This document shows positions 41,272 through 48,929 of a stretch of DNA of 56,955 bases, piece after piece. Numbering within the stretch: the stretch's first letter is position 1; each line of letters starts with the position of its first letter. Made by a program: the position numbers and the translations under genes. The DNA is from Chromatiales bacterium (GTDB lineage Bacteria > Pseudomonadota > Gammaproteobacteria > Steroidobacterales > GCA-2729495). The notes beneath the pieces were generated by a model. It made no database searches. It was not told where the DNA came from and saw only the letters and a list, made by a program, of their open reading frames with translations. Location of the stretch: the NCBI GenBank assembly GCA_020831895.1, contig JAFIFS010000062.1:1-56955 (forward strand). Direction: 5' to 3'.

Positions 41272-42960
41272 ATGAAACGATGCCTTTACGCGCTACCTGG
41301 CGCGAACCTGAAGACCGGACTTCTGCTGGCCGGCTGCGCGCTGCTCGCTGCGCAGGCGATCCAGGCCCAGGTGCCGCCAAGTCCTGGCGAGATCCAGCGG
41401 GGGATCGAGGACCTCCGCGACTTCTACCGCCTGGAGCGGGAGCTGCGTGATCCTCCTCCGGGACCCGAGATCGATCGTCCTGAGCCGCCGCCACCGGCCG
41501 AGCTTCCGCCGGCCGCCGACCAGGAAGTGTTCATCAGCCGGGTCATGGTCGACGAGTCGGCTGTCCTGGAGGCCGGGGAGATACGTGCCGCTGTGGCGTC
41601 GCTCGAGGGCCGGATGGCGACGCTGGCCGAGCTCTTCGCTGCGGTCGAGCGGATCAACGAACTGTATGCGGCGCGCCGCTGCGTGACTTGCCGCGCGTTC
41701 CTGCCGGCCCAGGATGTGCGCGAGGGCGTGGTCCGGATCGAGCTGGTCGAGGCGCGTATAGGGCAGGTGAGGCTGGCTGATCCGCGCCACACCCGCCGCA
41801 GCTACTACGAGCAGCGCCTTACGCTGGCGCCTGGCCAGCTGTTTCGTATCGAGCGCCTGGAGGCGGACCTGATCCGGCTGAATGCGATCGGCCAGGCCCG
41901 GGCCCGGGCGGAGCTGGCTGCCGGCGAGCAGTTCGGCACGGTAGACGTCATCATCGAGCCAGTCGAGCCGACACGCTGGCAGGGCCTCATCTTCGCCGAC
42001 AATGCCGGTCGCGACACAGTAGGCGAGTACCGTGCCGGGGCGACCATCCTCAACAATGGGCTCTTCGGGCGCAGCGATCCGCTGCAGGTTTCGGTGACAG
42101 GTGCGCGCGGGACACTTGGATATTCCGTGTCCTACAACACCCCGCTGAACACTGTGGGCACCCGGCTGACCGCGCTGTACGACCGAAGTGATATCGACGT
42201 GAAGAGGGGCCCGTTCGCGGACCTCGATGTCGGTGGCTATGCCTACACGGCGGGCCTCAACCTCGTCCATCCGCTGCGTATCACCGCCGGATCCCGGCTG
42301 CAGGCCTTCGTCGGCGCCTATGCCAAGCGCTCGGACACCGAGTTCGGCTCGGAGACGCTGTTGAGTACCAGGCTGCGTACCCTCGTCTGGGGTATCGACT
42401 GGCTGCTGGTAGGTGACCACGGCGTGCTGTTCACGAGCCACGCCTTCACCAGCGGCCAGGAGACGACGGCCGATGACCGTGGTTTCTTCAAGTACAGTGG
42501 TGATATCTCCTGGCAGCGTCCGTTCGCCAATGACTGGTTCACGCTGCTGCGCGTTGCAGGCCAGTGGTCGGACCGCAATGTCATCCCATCACAGGAGCAG
42601 TTCCAGGTGGGAGGCACTGCGAACGTGCGCGGCTATGACGAGGGGCTGCTGATCGGCGACAGCGGTTACTTCATCAGTGGCGAGATCCAGGCGCCGCTGC
42701 GGGTGTTCGGCGAAGCGGAGTCGGGCCGCTCCGACCTGCGTGCGCTGCTGTTCGTCGATCACGGTGCCGCGTTCCCGTTCCGGCCTCCCGGCAGTGGTGC
42801 CCGCAGCAGTGATGATTACCTGACCAGCATCGGCGTCGGGCTCAACCTGAGCTGGCGCAGCCGTGTGACTGGCCGCGCTGCGCTGGGCGTGCCGCTGGAC
42901 GACCCTTTCGACAACCAGAGCTCGGTCCGTCTGCACGTTTACCTGCAGGCCGCGTTCTGA
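41272..42960 (+). CDS. TpsB outer-membrane transporter (ShlB/FhaC/HecB family)
   Basis: The 562-residue protein has an N-terminal signal peptide (GLLLAGCALLAAQAIQAQ), a charged Pro-rich linker, two POTRA domains (about residues 85-240; the first ends in CRAFLPAQDVREGVVRIELVEARIG, a family hallmark) and a 16-strand barrel. The barrel includes NAGRDTVGEYRAGATILNNGLFGRSD and the conserved pore motif VRGY (TANVRGYDEG). It would export the adjacent adhesin across the outer membrane. It starts at ATG 41272, 23 bases after the adhesin stop. Unusually, POTRA1 carries C137-V-T-C140 where related proteins usually have non-cysteine residues (recollection). Confidence 0.93.
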   Translation: MKRCLYALPGANLKTGLLLAGCALLAAQAIQAQVPPSPGEIQRGIEDLRDFYRLERELRDPPPGPEIDRPEPPPPAELPPAADQEVFISRVMVDESAVLEAGEIRAAVASLEGRMATLAELFAAVERINELYAARRCVTCRAFLPAQDVREGVVRIELVEARIGQVRLADPRHTRRSYYEQRLTLAPGQLFRIERLEADLIRLNAIGQARARAELAAGEQFGTVDVIIEPVEPTRWQGLIFADNAGRDTVGEYRAGATILNNGLFGRSDPLQVSVTGARGTLGYSVSYNTPLNTVGTRLTALYDRSDIDVKRGPFADLDVGGYAYTAGLNLVHPLRITAGSRLQAFVGAYAKRSDTEFGSETLLSTRLRTLVWGIDWLLVGDHGVLFTSHAFTSGQETTADDRGFFKYSGDISWQRPFANDWFTLLRVAGQWSDRNVIPSQEQFQVGGTANVRGYDEGLLIGDSGYFISGEIQAPLRVFGEAESGRSDLRALLFVDHGAAFPFRPPGSGARSSDDYLTSIGVGLNLSWRSRVTGRAALGVPLDDPFDNQSSVRLHVYLQAAF

Positions 42961-43057
42961 ACCAGGGCGCGCCTGGATCTGCAGGCAGGGCGCACTGGGT
43001 CACAGTCCCGGAGGCGGGGACTGAAGTGCAGGCCTGGCCCGGCCGATAACCGCCTTC

Positions 43058-44446
43058 ATGGAACAGTTTGACCTCCTCGTCATTGGCAGCGGCCCGGGTG
43101 GCCAGCGGGCCGCCATCCAGGCCGCAAAGCTCGGCAAGTCTGTGGGTCTCGTCGAGCAGAGGCAGATCGTCGGGGGCGTGACCGCGCATACCGGGACCAT
43201 TCCCAGCAAGACTCTCCGGGAGGCGGTGCTCTACCTGTGCGGCTGGCGTGAGCGTGGCATCTACGGCCGTGGCCATCGGGTCAAGGACCAGATCACGGTT
43301 GATGACCTTTTCCAGCGCCTGCACCTGACGATCCGCCAGGAGATCGAGGTGATCCAGCACCAGCTCAAGCGCAACAACGTCAGGGTCATTACGGGCCAGG
43401 CTGAGTTCAGGGATGCCAACAGCCTGCGCGTCACTGACGCACGGGGCCGATCGCTCGACTGTCGCGCCGGAGCAATCGTGATCGCGACGGGCACGGTGCC
43501 TCATCGTCCGGCCCGGATACCGTTCGATGGTGAGAGCATCATCGACAGCGACGGCCTGCTGTCCATCAGGCAGCTGCCCCGCACCATGACGGTCATCGGT
43601 GCCGGCGTGATCGGCGTCGAGTATGCAACGATCTTCAGCGCGCTGGATACCCGGATCACGCTGGTCGATTCCCGCGATGCGATGCTCGATTTCGTGGATA
43701 CGGATATCGTGGACGAGTTCCGCCATGACCTTCGTTCGCGGGGCATCCAGCTGCGCCTGGGTGAGGCACTGGAGCGCGTGGAGCGCGTGGCGGATGGATC
43801 CGTGCTGACCGTACTCAAGAGCGGGCGGCGCATCCACGGCGACCTGCTGATGGTCGCGGCCGGGCGCATCGGTGCGACGGCAGGGCTTGGCCTGGAGCGT
43901 GCCGGACTGGCAGCTGACGACCGCGGCCGACTCCTTGTGGATGCACACTACCGGACGTCCGTGCCGCACATCTACGCTGTTGGCGACGTGATCGGTTTCC
44001 CTGCACTGGCCTCGACTTCTGCCGAGCAGGGGCGTATGGCGGCCTGTCATGCCTTTGGTGTCGCTGCCCACAGTACGCCGGAAAACTTTCCCCTCGGTAT
44101 CTACGCAGTGCCGGAGATCAGTCTCGTCGGTCGGACCGAGCAGCAGTTGCGGCGCGAGGGCATCCCCTATGAGGCTGGTATCGCCCGCCTGCAGGAAACG
44201 GCTCGTGGACAGATCCAGGGCGTGCAGTCTGGCCTCCTGAAGCTGTTGTTCAGTCTGGAGGATCACCGCCTGCTGGGCGCACACATCGTTGGCGAGGGCG
44301 CGACCGAGCTGATCCACATCGGCCAGGCAGTGCTGGCCCATGGTGGGCGCCTTGAGTACTTCGTCGGGTCCGTATTCAATTACCCCACATTTGCAGAGGC
44401 TTACAAGGTCGCTGCCCTGGATGCCTGGAATCGCGTCCGCGTCTGA
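43058..44446 (+). CDS. sthA: Soluble (Si-specific) NAD(P)+ transhydrogenase
   Basis: SthA is the FAD enzyme that re-oxidises excess NADPH with NAD+. The 462-residue product has the FAD motif VIGSGPGGQRAAIQAAKLG at the N-terminus, the second dinucleotide motif VIGAGVIGVEYATIFSALD, and the FAD-binding AVGDVIGFP. Where related disulfide reductases have CxxxxC it has GVTAHTGTIPSKTLREAV, without the redox cysteines, which is diagnostic for SthA. The interface helix with FNYPTFAEAYKVAALDAWNR is intact. It starts at ATG 43058, 97 bases after the TpsB gene. Confidence 0.96.
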   Translation: MEQFDLLVIGSGPGGQRAAIQAAKLGKSVGLVEQRQIVGGVTAHTGTIPSKTLREAVLYLCGWRERGIYGRGHRVKDQITVDDLFQRLHLTIRQEIEVIQHQLKRNNVRVITGQAEFRDANSLRVTDARGRSLDCRAGAIVIATGTVPHRPARIPFDGESIIDSDGLLSIRQLPRTMTVIGAGVIGVEYATIFSALDTRITLVDSRDAMLDFVDTDIVDEFRHDLRSRGIQLRLGEALERVERVADGSVLTVLKSGRRIHGDLLMVAAGRIGATAGLGLERAGLAADDRGRLLVDAHYRTSVPHIYAVGDVIGFPALASTSAEQGRMAACHAFGVAAHSTPENFPLGIYAVPEISLVGRTEQQLRREGIPYEAGIARLQETARGQIQGVQSGLLKLLFSLEDHRLLGAHIVGEGATELIHIGQAVLAHGGRLEYFVGSVFNYPTFAEAYKVAALDAWNRVRV

Positions 44447-44479
44447 GGCTCCACCCCGGGCGAGCGCCCCGGCAGAAGG

Positions 44480-45229
44480 GTGCCAGCCGCCCGCTACCCG
44501 CCCGGATTCCAACCCCGACCCCGGGCTGGGCCCTGGCCACAACCGGCTGCGCCTATAATCAGCTTCAGCACATCGCACTGGAGGAGAGCGGCCATCATCA
44601 GGGTACTGCTCGCACTGGCACTGGTCGCCATCGCAGTCTGGCTCTTCAGGAACTTCCGTCCCGCAGATCTCACGCTGGAGAGACAGCTCGATGCATTGCG
44701 AGACTGCGGCCTCGCGATCGAGCCGGGGCTGTTCATGGACCTGCTGGAGAGCGGCCGCGAGACCTACGAGCGCGAGCCCTGGACCGCGCTGCTTTATGCA
44801 CTTGGATCAGACCACGGTCGCGGGGCGCCTGGCGAGGCCCTGGTCGCCGACCTCTGGCATCTCGACACGGAGTGCATCGAGGACCACGGCGACTATGCCA
44901 GGATTGCCCAGGGGTTCGCGCGGATCGCGGGTGGTGCGCTGCCGCTGACCGCCGTCCGTGACCATGTGGCTGTCCAGGACGGGGAGGCCTGGCTGGAGTT
45001 CCAGCTGCGTGGGCATGAATACCACTGGGACGCACGGGTAGAGGGTGACTGGCTGGATCCCGCGATTCTCTCGCGCTTCGTCGCCTTGCTCGCGGAGCAG
45101 GACAGCATGCGCCGGATTGCCGTTCACGCCCCGGAAAGTGCTCAGGACATGCTGCTGATCGGGACCGACGAACCGGGCCTGGCGCGCCTGCGGCGTACGA
45201 CCGGACTGGATCTCAACTGGCTGGCCTGA
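44480..45229 (+). CDS. Hypothetical single-pass membrane protein
   Basis: I do not recognise this family. The product has one N-terminal hydrophobic segment (VLLALALVAIAVWLF) followed by a soluble domain of about 190 residues with LDALRDCGLAIEPGLFMDLLE, WLEFQLRGHEYHWDARVEGDWLDP and a C-terminal LNWLA. The start is unclear. The listed GTG 44480 gives a Pro-rich leader before the membrane segment. A strong ribosome binding site GAGGAG (44581-44586) sits seven bases before in-frame ATC ATC (44594), which would be a rare ATC initiation. No ATG is available before the hydrophobic segment. The codon pattern and length support a real gene. Confidence 0.6.
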   Translation: MPAARYPPGFQPRPRAGPWPQPAAPIISFSTSHWRRAAIIRVLLALALVAIAVWLFRNFRPADLTLERQLDALRDCGLAIEPGLFMDLLESGRETYEREPWTALLYALGSDHGRGAPGEALVADLWHLDTECIEDHGDYARIAQGFARIAGGALPLTAVRDHVAVQDGEAWLEFQLRGHEYHWDARVEGDWLDPAILSRFVALLAEQDSMRRIAVHAPESAQDMLLIGTDEPGLARLRRTTGLDLNWLA

Positions 45230-45268
45230 CGTGCCGTTCCCGCGCATGGGGCCCGGGCCGGCGGATTT

Positions 45269-45760
45269 TCAGACCCCCTTTTCCCCGGCCGCCTCCCCGG
45301 CGTGGAACGTCGTGTAGACGATCACCGGGATTCCGAGATCACCGAGGTGCTGCTGTACCAGCGGCCGGACCGCGTGCCAGTCCAGTCCGCCGACGCCGGT
45401 GGCCAGCCTGGGCAGTGCGAGGCTGCTTATCTTCTCTGCTGCTGCCCAGCGGGCCAGCGCCTTCAGGCAGTGGCCGACGTGCTGCGTCGAGGAGCGGCCC
45501 GGATGCTGCCCGGTACTTGGCGCCTTTTCCTGGGTGAAAAGGCTGACGATGTAGCGCCCGTCAGCGCCCATCCAGGCCCAGAGTCCGCCGGGTTCGGGGT
45601 TGTGCACATGGCAGTAGTGCCGGAAGTCGCTGTACATCGCCGGCCAGGCCTCGCGCAGGCTGAGGGCGAGGCCCTGCGAAAAATGGTCGTGGGGCGCGAT
45701 ACCGTGGGCGATCGCCCGGGCGCGGCTGAGCAGGATGTCACCGGACACTTCTTGCAGCAT
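45269..45760 (-). CDS. Macro domain (ADP-ribose-binding) protein
   Basis: The 163-residue protein is essentially one macro domain: EVSGDILLSRARAIAHGIAPHDHFSQGLALSLRE at the N-terminus, then a central RIVSLF-like segment (YIVSLFTQE) and the ligand-loop region LALPRLATGVGGLDWHAVRPLV. Such proteins bind ADP-ribose or remove it from substrates. The start is ATG 45760, where the domain begins; an open extension to 46312 runs through unrelated sequence. It is convergent with the hypothetical gene at 44480-45229 and divergent from the membrane protein gene at 45975. Confidence 0.88.
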   Translation of the reverse strand: MLQEVSGDILLSRARAIAHGIAPHDHFSQGLALSLREAWPAMYSDFRHYCHVHNPEPGGLWAWMGADGRYIVSLFTQEKAPSTGQHPGRSSTQHVGHCLKALARWAAAEKISSLALPRLATGVGGLDWHAVRPLVQQHLGDLGIPVIVYTTFHAGEAAGEKGV

Positions 45761-45974
45761 GAGTTTCCTCCAAGGCTTTCCGGCATTCCAGCATCCTGGC
45801 CTGTTCTTCGATACTGTGGAAAGTCCCGCTTGACCCTTGCCCTCTGGCAGTCCCGGCTTGCAATCTGACTGTGGCTGCCGGAGATTGATCTGATGAGGGT
45901 CATCGCGAAAGCTCGTGCATGGTCCCGGTCCGCGGACCCCTGCCGTGTTGACTTGGACGCGGAGATCGCCTGAG

Positions 45975-46622
45975 ATGCGCCGTCGTGTGCCGGATCCCCG
46001 CTGGTCGCTGCTGCTGCTCGTCCTCCTCATCCTGCTCGGCATCGTGCTGGATGCCCTCGGGCTGTTCGACCCGCGCGCAGCACTGGAGCGCCTGAGGGAC
46101 TGGCCGGCCGGATGGGCCCTCGCGCTGACGCTGATCAGCATCCAGGTGCTGATGTTCGCGCTTGCACTGCCGGGTTCTGCCATGGTCTGGGTGGTCGCGG
46201 TGCTGTACCCGCCCTGGGCTTCGACGGCAATCCTTACGGTCGGCGGCACGGCTGGCGCACTTGCAGCCTGGCTGTTCGCGGCGCGCATGACCGGCGACAG
46301 CATGAACGACAACCGTGTCTACCGGCTGCTTGAGCGCCAGGGCGACTTCCTGACGCTGTGCGCGGTCCGGCTCCTGCCGGGCTTTCCCCATTCCCTCATC
46401 AACTACGCGGCGGGCACGCTGTCCCTGCCACTGCCGCGCTTTCTGGTCTCCAGTGCCGTCGGGCTGGGCGCCAAGGCCTGGCTTTACAGCAGCGCGATCC
46501 ATGAGCTGGCCGGTGCAGCCTCAGCGGCTGACATGATCAGCTGGCGTACCATCGCCCCGCTGGTCGTTCTTGCGCTGCTGGCACTGGGTGGCAGTATTGC
46601 CCGCAAGCGCTGGCTGGAGTGA
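45975..46622 (+). CDS. TVP38/TMEM64 (VTT/DedA-like) membrane protein
   Basis: The 215-residue protein has about five hydrophobic segments. It contains the SNARE-associated/VTT domain core: LALPGSAMVWVVAVLYPPWASTAI, then a short amphipathic stretch RLLERQGDFLTLCAVRLLPGFPHSLINYAAGTLSLPLPRFL with the R-x-x-PGxP...NYxxG motif of the family. Members are lipid scramblase or transport-like proteins of the inner membrane. It starts at ATG 45975. The SDR gene begins 12 bases after its stop with a good ribosome binding site, so the two share a transcript. Confidence 0.86.
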   Translation: MRRRVPDPRWSLLLLVLLILLGIVLDALGLFDPRAALERLRDWPAGWALALTLISIQVLMFALALPGSAMVWVVAVLYPPWASTAILTVGGTAGALAAWLFAARMTGDSMNDNRVYRLLERQGDFLTLCAVRLLPGFPHSLINYAAGTLSLPLPRFLVSSAVGLGAKAWLYSSAIHELAGAASAADMISWRTIAPLVVLALLALGGSIARKRWLE

Positions 46623-46634
46623 GGAGGAAGGCCT

Positions 46635-47306
46635 GTGCCATCGTCATTGATCACCGGTGCCAACCGCGGCATCGGCCTGGAGCTGGTCCGACACTACCGC
46701 GAACGTGGCTGGGACGTCACGGCGTGGTGCCGCCACGCGGGACGTGAGCTGCCCGCCACCGGCGCAACAGTCGTCGAGGGCGTGGATGTGACCGACCGGG
46801 ACAGCCTGGCTGCAGCTGCGGCGCGCAGCGACGAGCCGCTCGACTTGCTGGTCGCCAATGCCGGGGTCCTCGAGGACGAGTCCCTCGAGCAGCTTTACGA
46901 GCCGGAAGCCAGCGAGCGGATTCGTCACCAGTTCGCGGTCAACGCGCTCGGCCCTGTGCTGACTGTCGCACTGCTGGCCGGACGGCTCCGGGATGGCGCC
47001 AGGGTCGCCCTCATCACCAGCCGCATGGGCTCGATCGCCGACAACAGCTCAGGCGGTCGCTACGGTTACCGGATGTCCAAGGCGGCCCTGAATGCGGCTG
47101 GCCGCTCGCTGGCCCACGACCTGTCACCTCGGGGCATCAGCGTCGGCATCCTGCACCCGGGCCACGTGCGTACGCAGATGACCGGCCACAGTGGCAACCT
47201 CGAGGCGGCCGAGGCGGCAGCACACCTGGTGGCGCGGATAGACGAGCTCGATGCGGCTTGCAGTGGCGTGTTCCGCCATGCCAACGGAGAGAGCCTGCCC
47301 TGGTAA
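46635..47306 (+). CDS. SDR family oxidoreductase
   Basis: The 223-residue short-chain dehydrogenase has ITGANRGIGLELVRHY at the N-terminus, LLVANAGVL, the serine-containing ALITSRMGSI and the catalytic YGYRMSKAALN, followed by GILHPGHVRTQM. This is the C-factor/CsgA-like branch of short SDRs. It starts at GTG 46635 after 'gaggaggaag'. Its stop codon (47304-47306) is immediately adjacent to the stop of the convergent Mrp operon (47307-47309), leaving no room for a terminator between them. Confidence 0.88.
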   Translation: MPSSLITGANRGIGLELVRHYRERGWDVTAWCRHAGRELPATGATVVEGVDVTDRDSLAAAAARSDEPLDLLVANAGVLEDESLEQLYEPEASERIRHQFAVNALGPVLTVALLAGRLRDGARVALITSRMGSIADNSSGGRYGYRMSKAALNAAGRSLAHDLSPRGISVGILHPGHVRTQMTGHSGNLEAAEAAAHLVARIDELDAACSGVFRHANGESLPW

Positions 47307-48929
47307 TCAGCCCGGCTGCAGTGCGAGCACCCAGAGCAGCAGCATGATCAGCAGCATTGCCCCACCAACAATCGGCAGGCGCAGCAGCATGATCTCGACC
47401 CGGCGGATGCGCTGGGACAGGCGCCTCAGGCTTGCCGGGTCCGGCTCGGGCTTGCGCAGTGCCCACTCCTGCCGCCAGAGTCCGGCGATGCGCCGGCCCA
47501 GATACTCCAGCCAGACCACGATATCACCCTCGGGCACGTGTATCTGCCGGCGTCGATAGCCACCGGGCAGCCGTCGCCATGCGACCCAGAGCAGTACCGC
47601 CAGCAGCAGCGGCCAGAGCGCATCGATGAGCTTGCCGGGCCCGGGCATTGGCGCGAGCCCAGCCTGGCCCAGCCACAGCGATGGCAGCAGCAGGGCCAGT
47701 AGTACGGCCATCGGCCAGGCAGGATTGAGTCTGGCGCCGACATCGCGGTCGCGCCGGGCCAGCCGGAAGGCGTGCAGCATGAGCAGCAGCGTCCCCGTGG
47801 ACGAGAGGGCGAATGGCAGCGCAAGCCCGGCCAGTCCGCTGGCCCCGAGCGCATCCTTGAGCGCTTCCTTCACCCAGGCGCCGCTTGTCAGCGGCAGCCC
47901 CGCAAGCGCCAGCGCCGGCAGCGCGAACATCAGCGCGCGCAGCCGGCTCGCACCGACGGCGCAGCCTGCGGCGAGGAACAGCGCGATCTTGTTCAGCCCA
48001 TGATGCAGCGCAAAAAGCAGTGCCAGCACGGTGCCACCGCCGGTGAGGAAGGAGGCCGTGACGGCTGCCAGCAGCAGCCCCATCTGGCTGATCGTCGAGT
48101 AGGCCAGAACCGTCTTGAGCTTCTGCTGGCAAAGCCCCGCCGCCACCGCGAAGAACGCGGTGAACAGGCCAAGCCCCGCGAGCAGGCCCAGCGGCAGGCC
48201 TGAAACAGGTTCCGGCGGAATGAAACGGAGCCAGCCGAGCAGGCCGGCCTTGACGATCACACCACTCAGTATCGCGCTGGCTGGAACTGGCGCGACTGGG
48301 TGCGCCAGCGGCAGCCAGGCATGCAGCGGGACGATGCCGAGCTTGACGGCGAAGCCCACCAGCAGCAGCGGGCCAGCCGCCCCTGCGCCGTCGGCCATTA
48401 GCTGTCCAGGCAGAGAATCCAGCGCAGCATTGCCATAGCGCGCTCCCAGCAGCAGCAGTCCCGCGAGGATCAGTGCCTCGCCGGCGAAGGCGAGCAGCAG
48501 GTATATCCGGCCGGCCCGCCAGGCGGCGGTGGTGCCCGCGTGCACGACGAGGCCGAACGCAGCCAGCGTCATGGTCACGTAGCCCAGGTAGAAATCCGCG
48601 ATATTGCCCGCAAGCAGTGCCAGCGCCTGGCCACCCAGCGTCGCGAGCCAGAACAGTGCGAGGCGCCGGTCGGTCCCCGCCCAACGTGCTGCGAACAGCC
48701 CCGCGAGCAGCCAGCCCAGTCCGCCCAGCAGCCGCAGCGGGGCCAGGGCCGCGTCGCTCGAGAAGGCCCCGCCCAGCAGCAAAGCCGGGGCATCGAGTGT
48801 GTCGGGGGGCAGCAGGGCCGTGGCCAGCAGCGGGAGCGGCGCAAGCACCAGGGCAGCCTGCATGAGCCGTGGTCCGGCAAGGGCAAGCGGCAGCAGCAAC
48901 CAGGGCAGGAGCAGCGCGAGCGCGATCAC
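47307..48929 (-). CDS. Mrp-like antiporter subunit, third NuoL/M/N-type protein (TM5 Glu missing)
   Basis: The 540-residue polytopic protein belongs to the proton-antiporter family of complex I and Mrp. It keeps the TM7 lysine region VGFAVKLGIVPLHAWLPLAHPVAPVPAS, VLAYSTISQMG and LTSGAWVKEALK. In the segment matching TM5 (NIADFYLGYVTMTLAAFGLVVH) the glutamate expected between Tyr and Met is Val118; both sister subunits have Glu. The C-terminus carries about 60 extra residues (IHVPEGDIVVWLEYLGRRI...RVEIMLL) ending in one more hydrophobic helix. It overlaps the preceding gene by ATGA and is last in the operon. Confidence 0.88.
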   Translation of the reverse strand: MIALALLLPWLLLPLALAGPRLMQAALVLAPLPLLATALLPPDTLDAPALLLGGAFSSDAALAPLRLLGGLGWLLAGLFAARWAGTDRRLALFWLATLGGQALALLAGNIADFYLGYVTMTLAAFGLVVHAGTTAAWRAGRIYLLLAFAGEALILAGLLLLGARYGNAALDSLPGQLMADGAGAAGPLLLVGFAVKLGIVPLHAWLPLAHPVAPVPASAILSGVIVKAGLLGWLRFIPPEPVSGLPLGLLAGLGLFTAFFAVAAGLCQQKLKTVLAYSTISQMGLLLAAVTASFLTGGGTVLALLFALHHGLNKIALFLAAGCAVGASRLRALMFALPALALAGLPLTSGAWVKEALKDALGASGLAGLALPFALSSTGTLLLMLHAFRLARRDRDVGARLNPAWPMAVLLALLLPSLWLGQAGLAPMPGPGKLIDALWPLLLAVLLWVAWRRLPGGYRRRQIHVPEGDIVVWLEYLGRRIAGLWRQEWALRKPEPDPASLRRLSQRIRRVEIMLLRLPIVGGAMLLIMLLLWVLALQPG

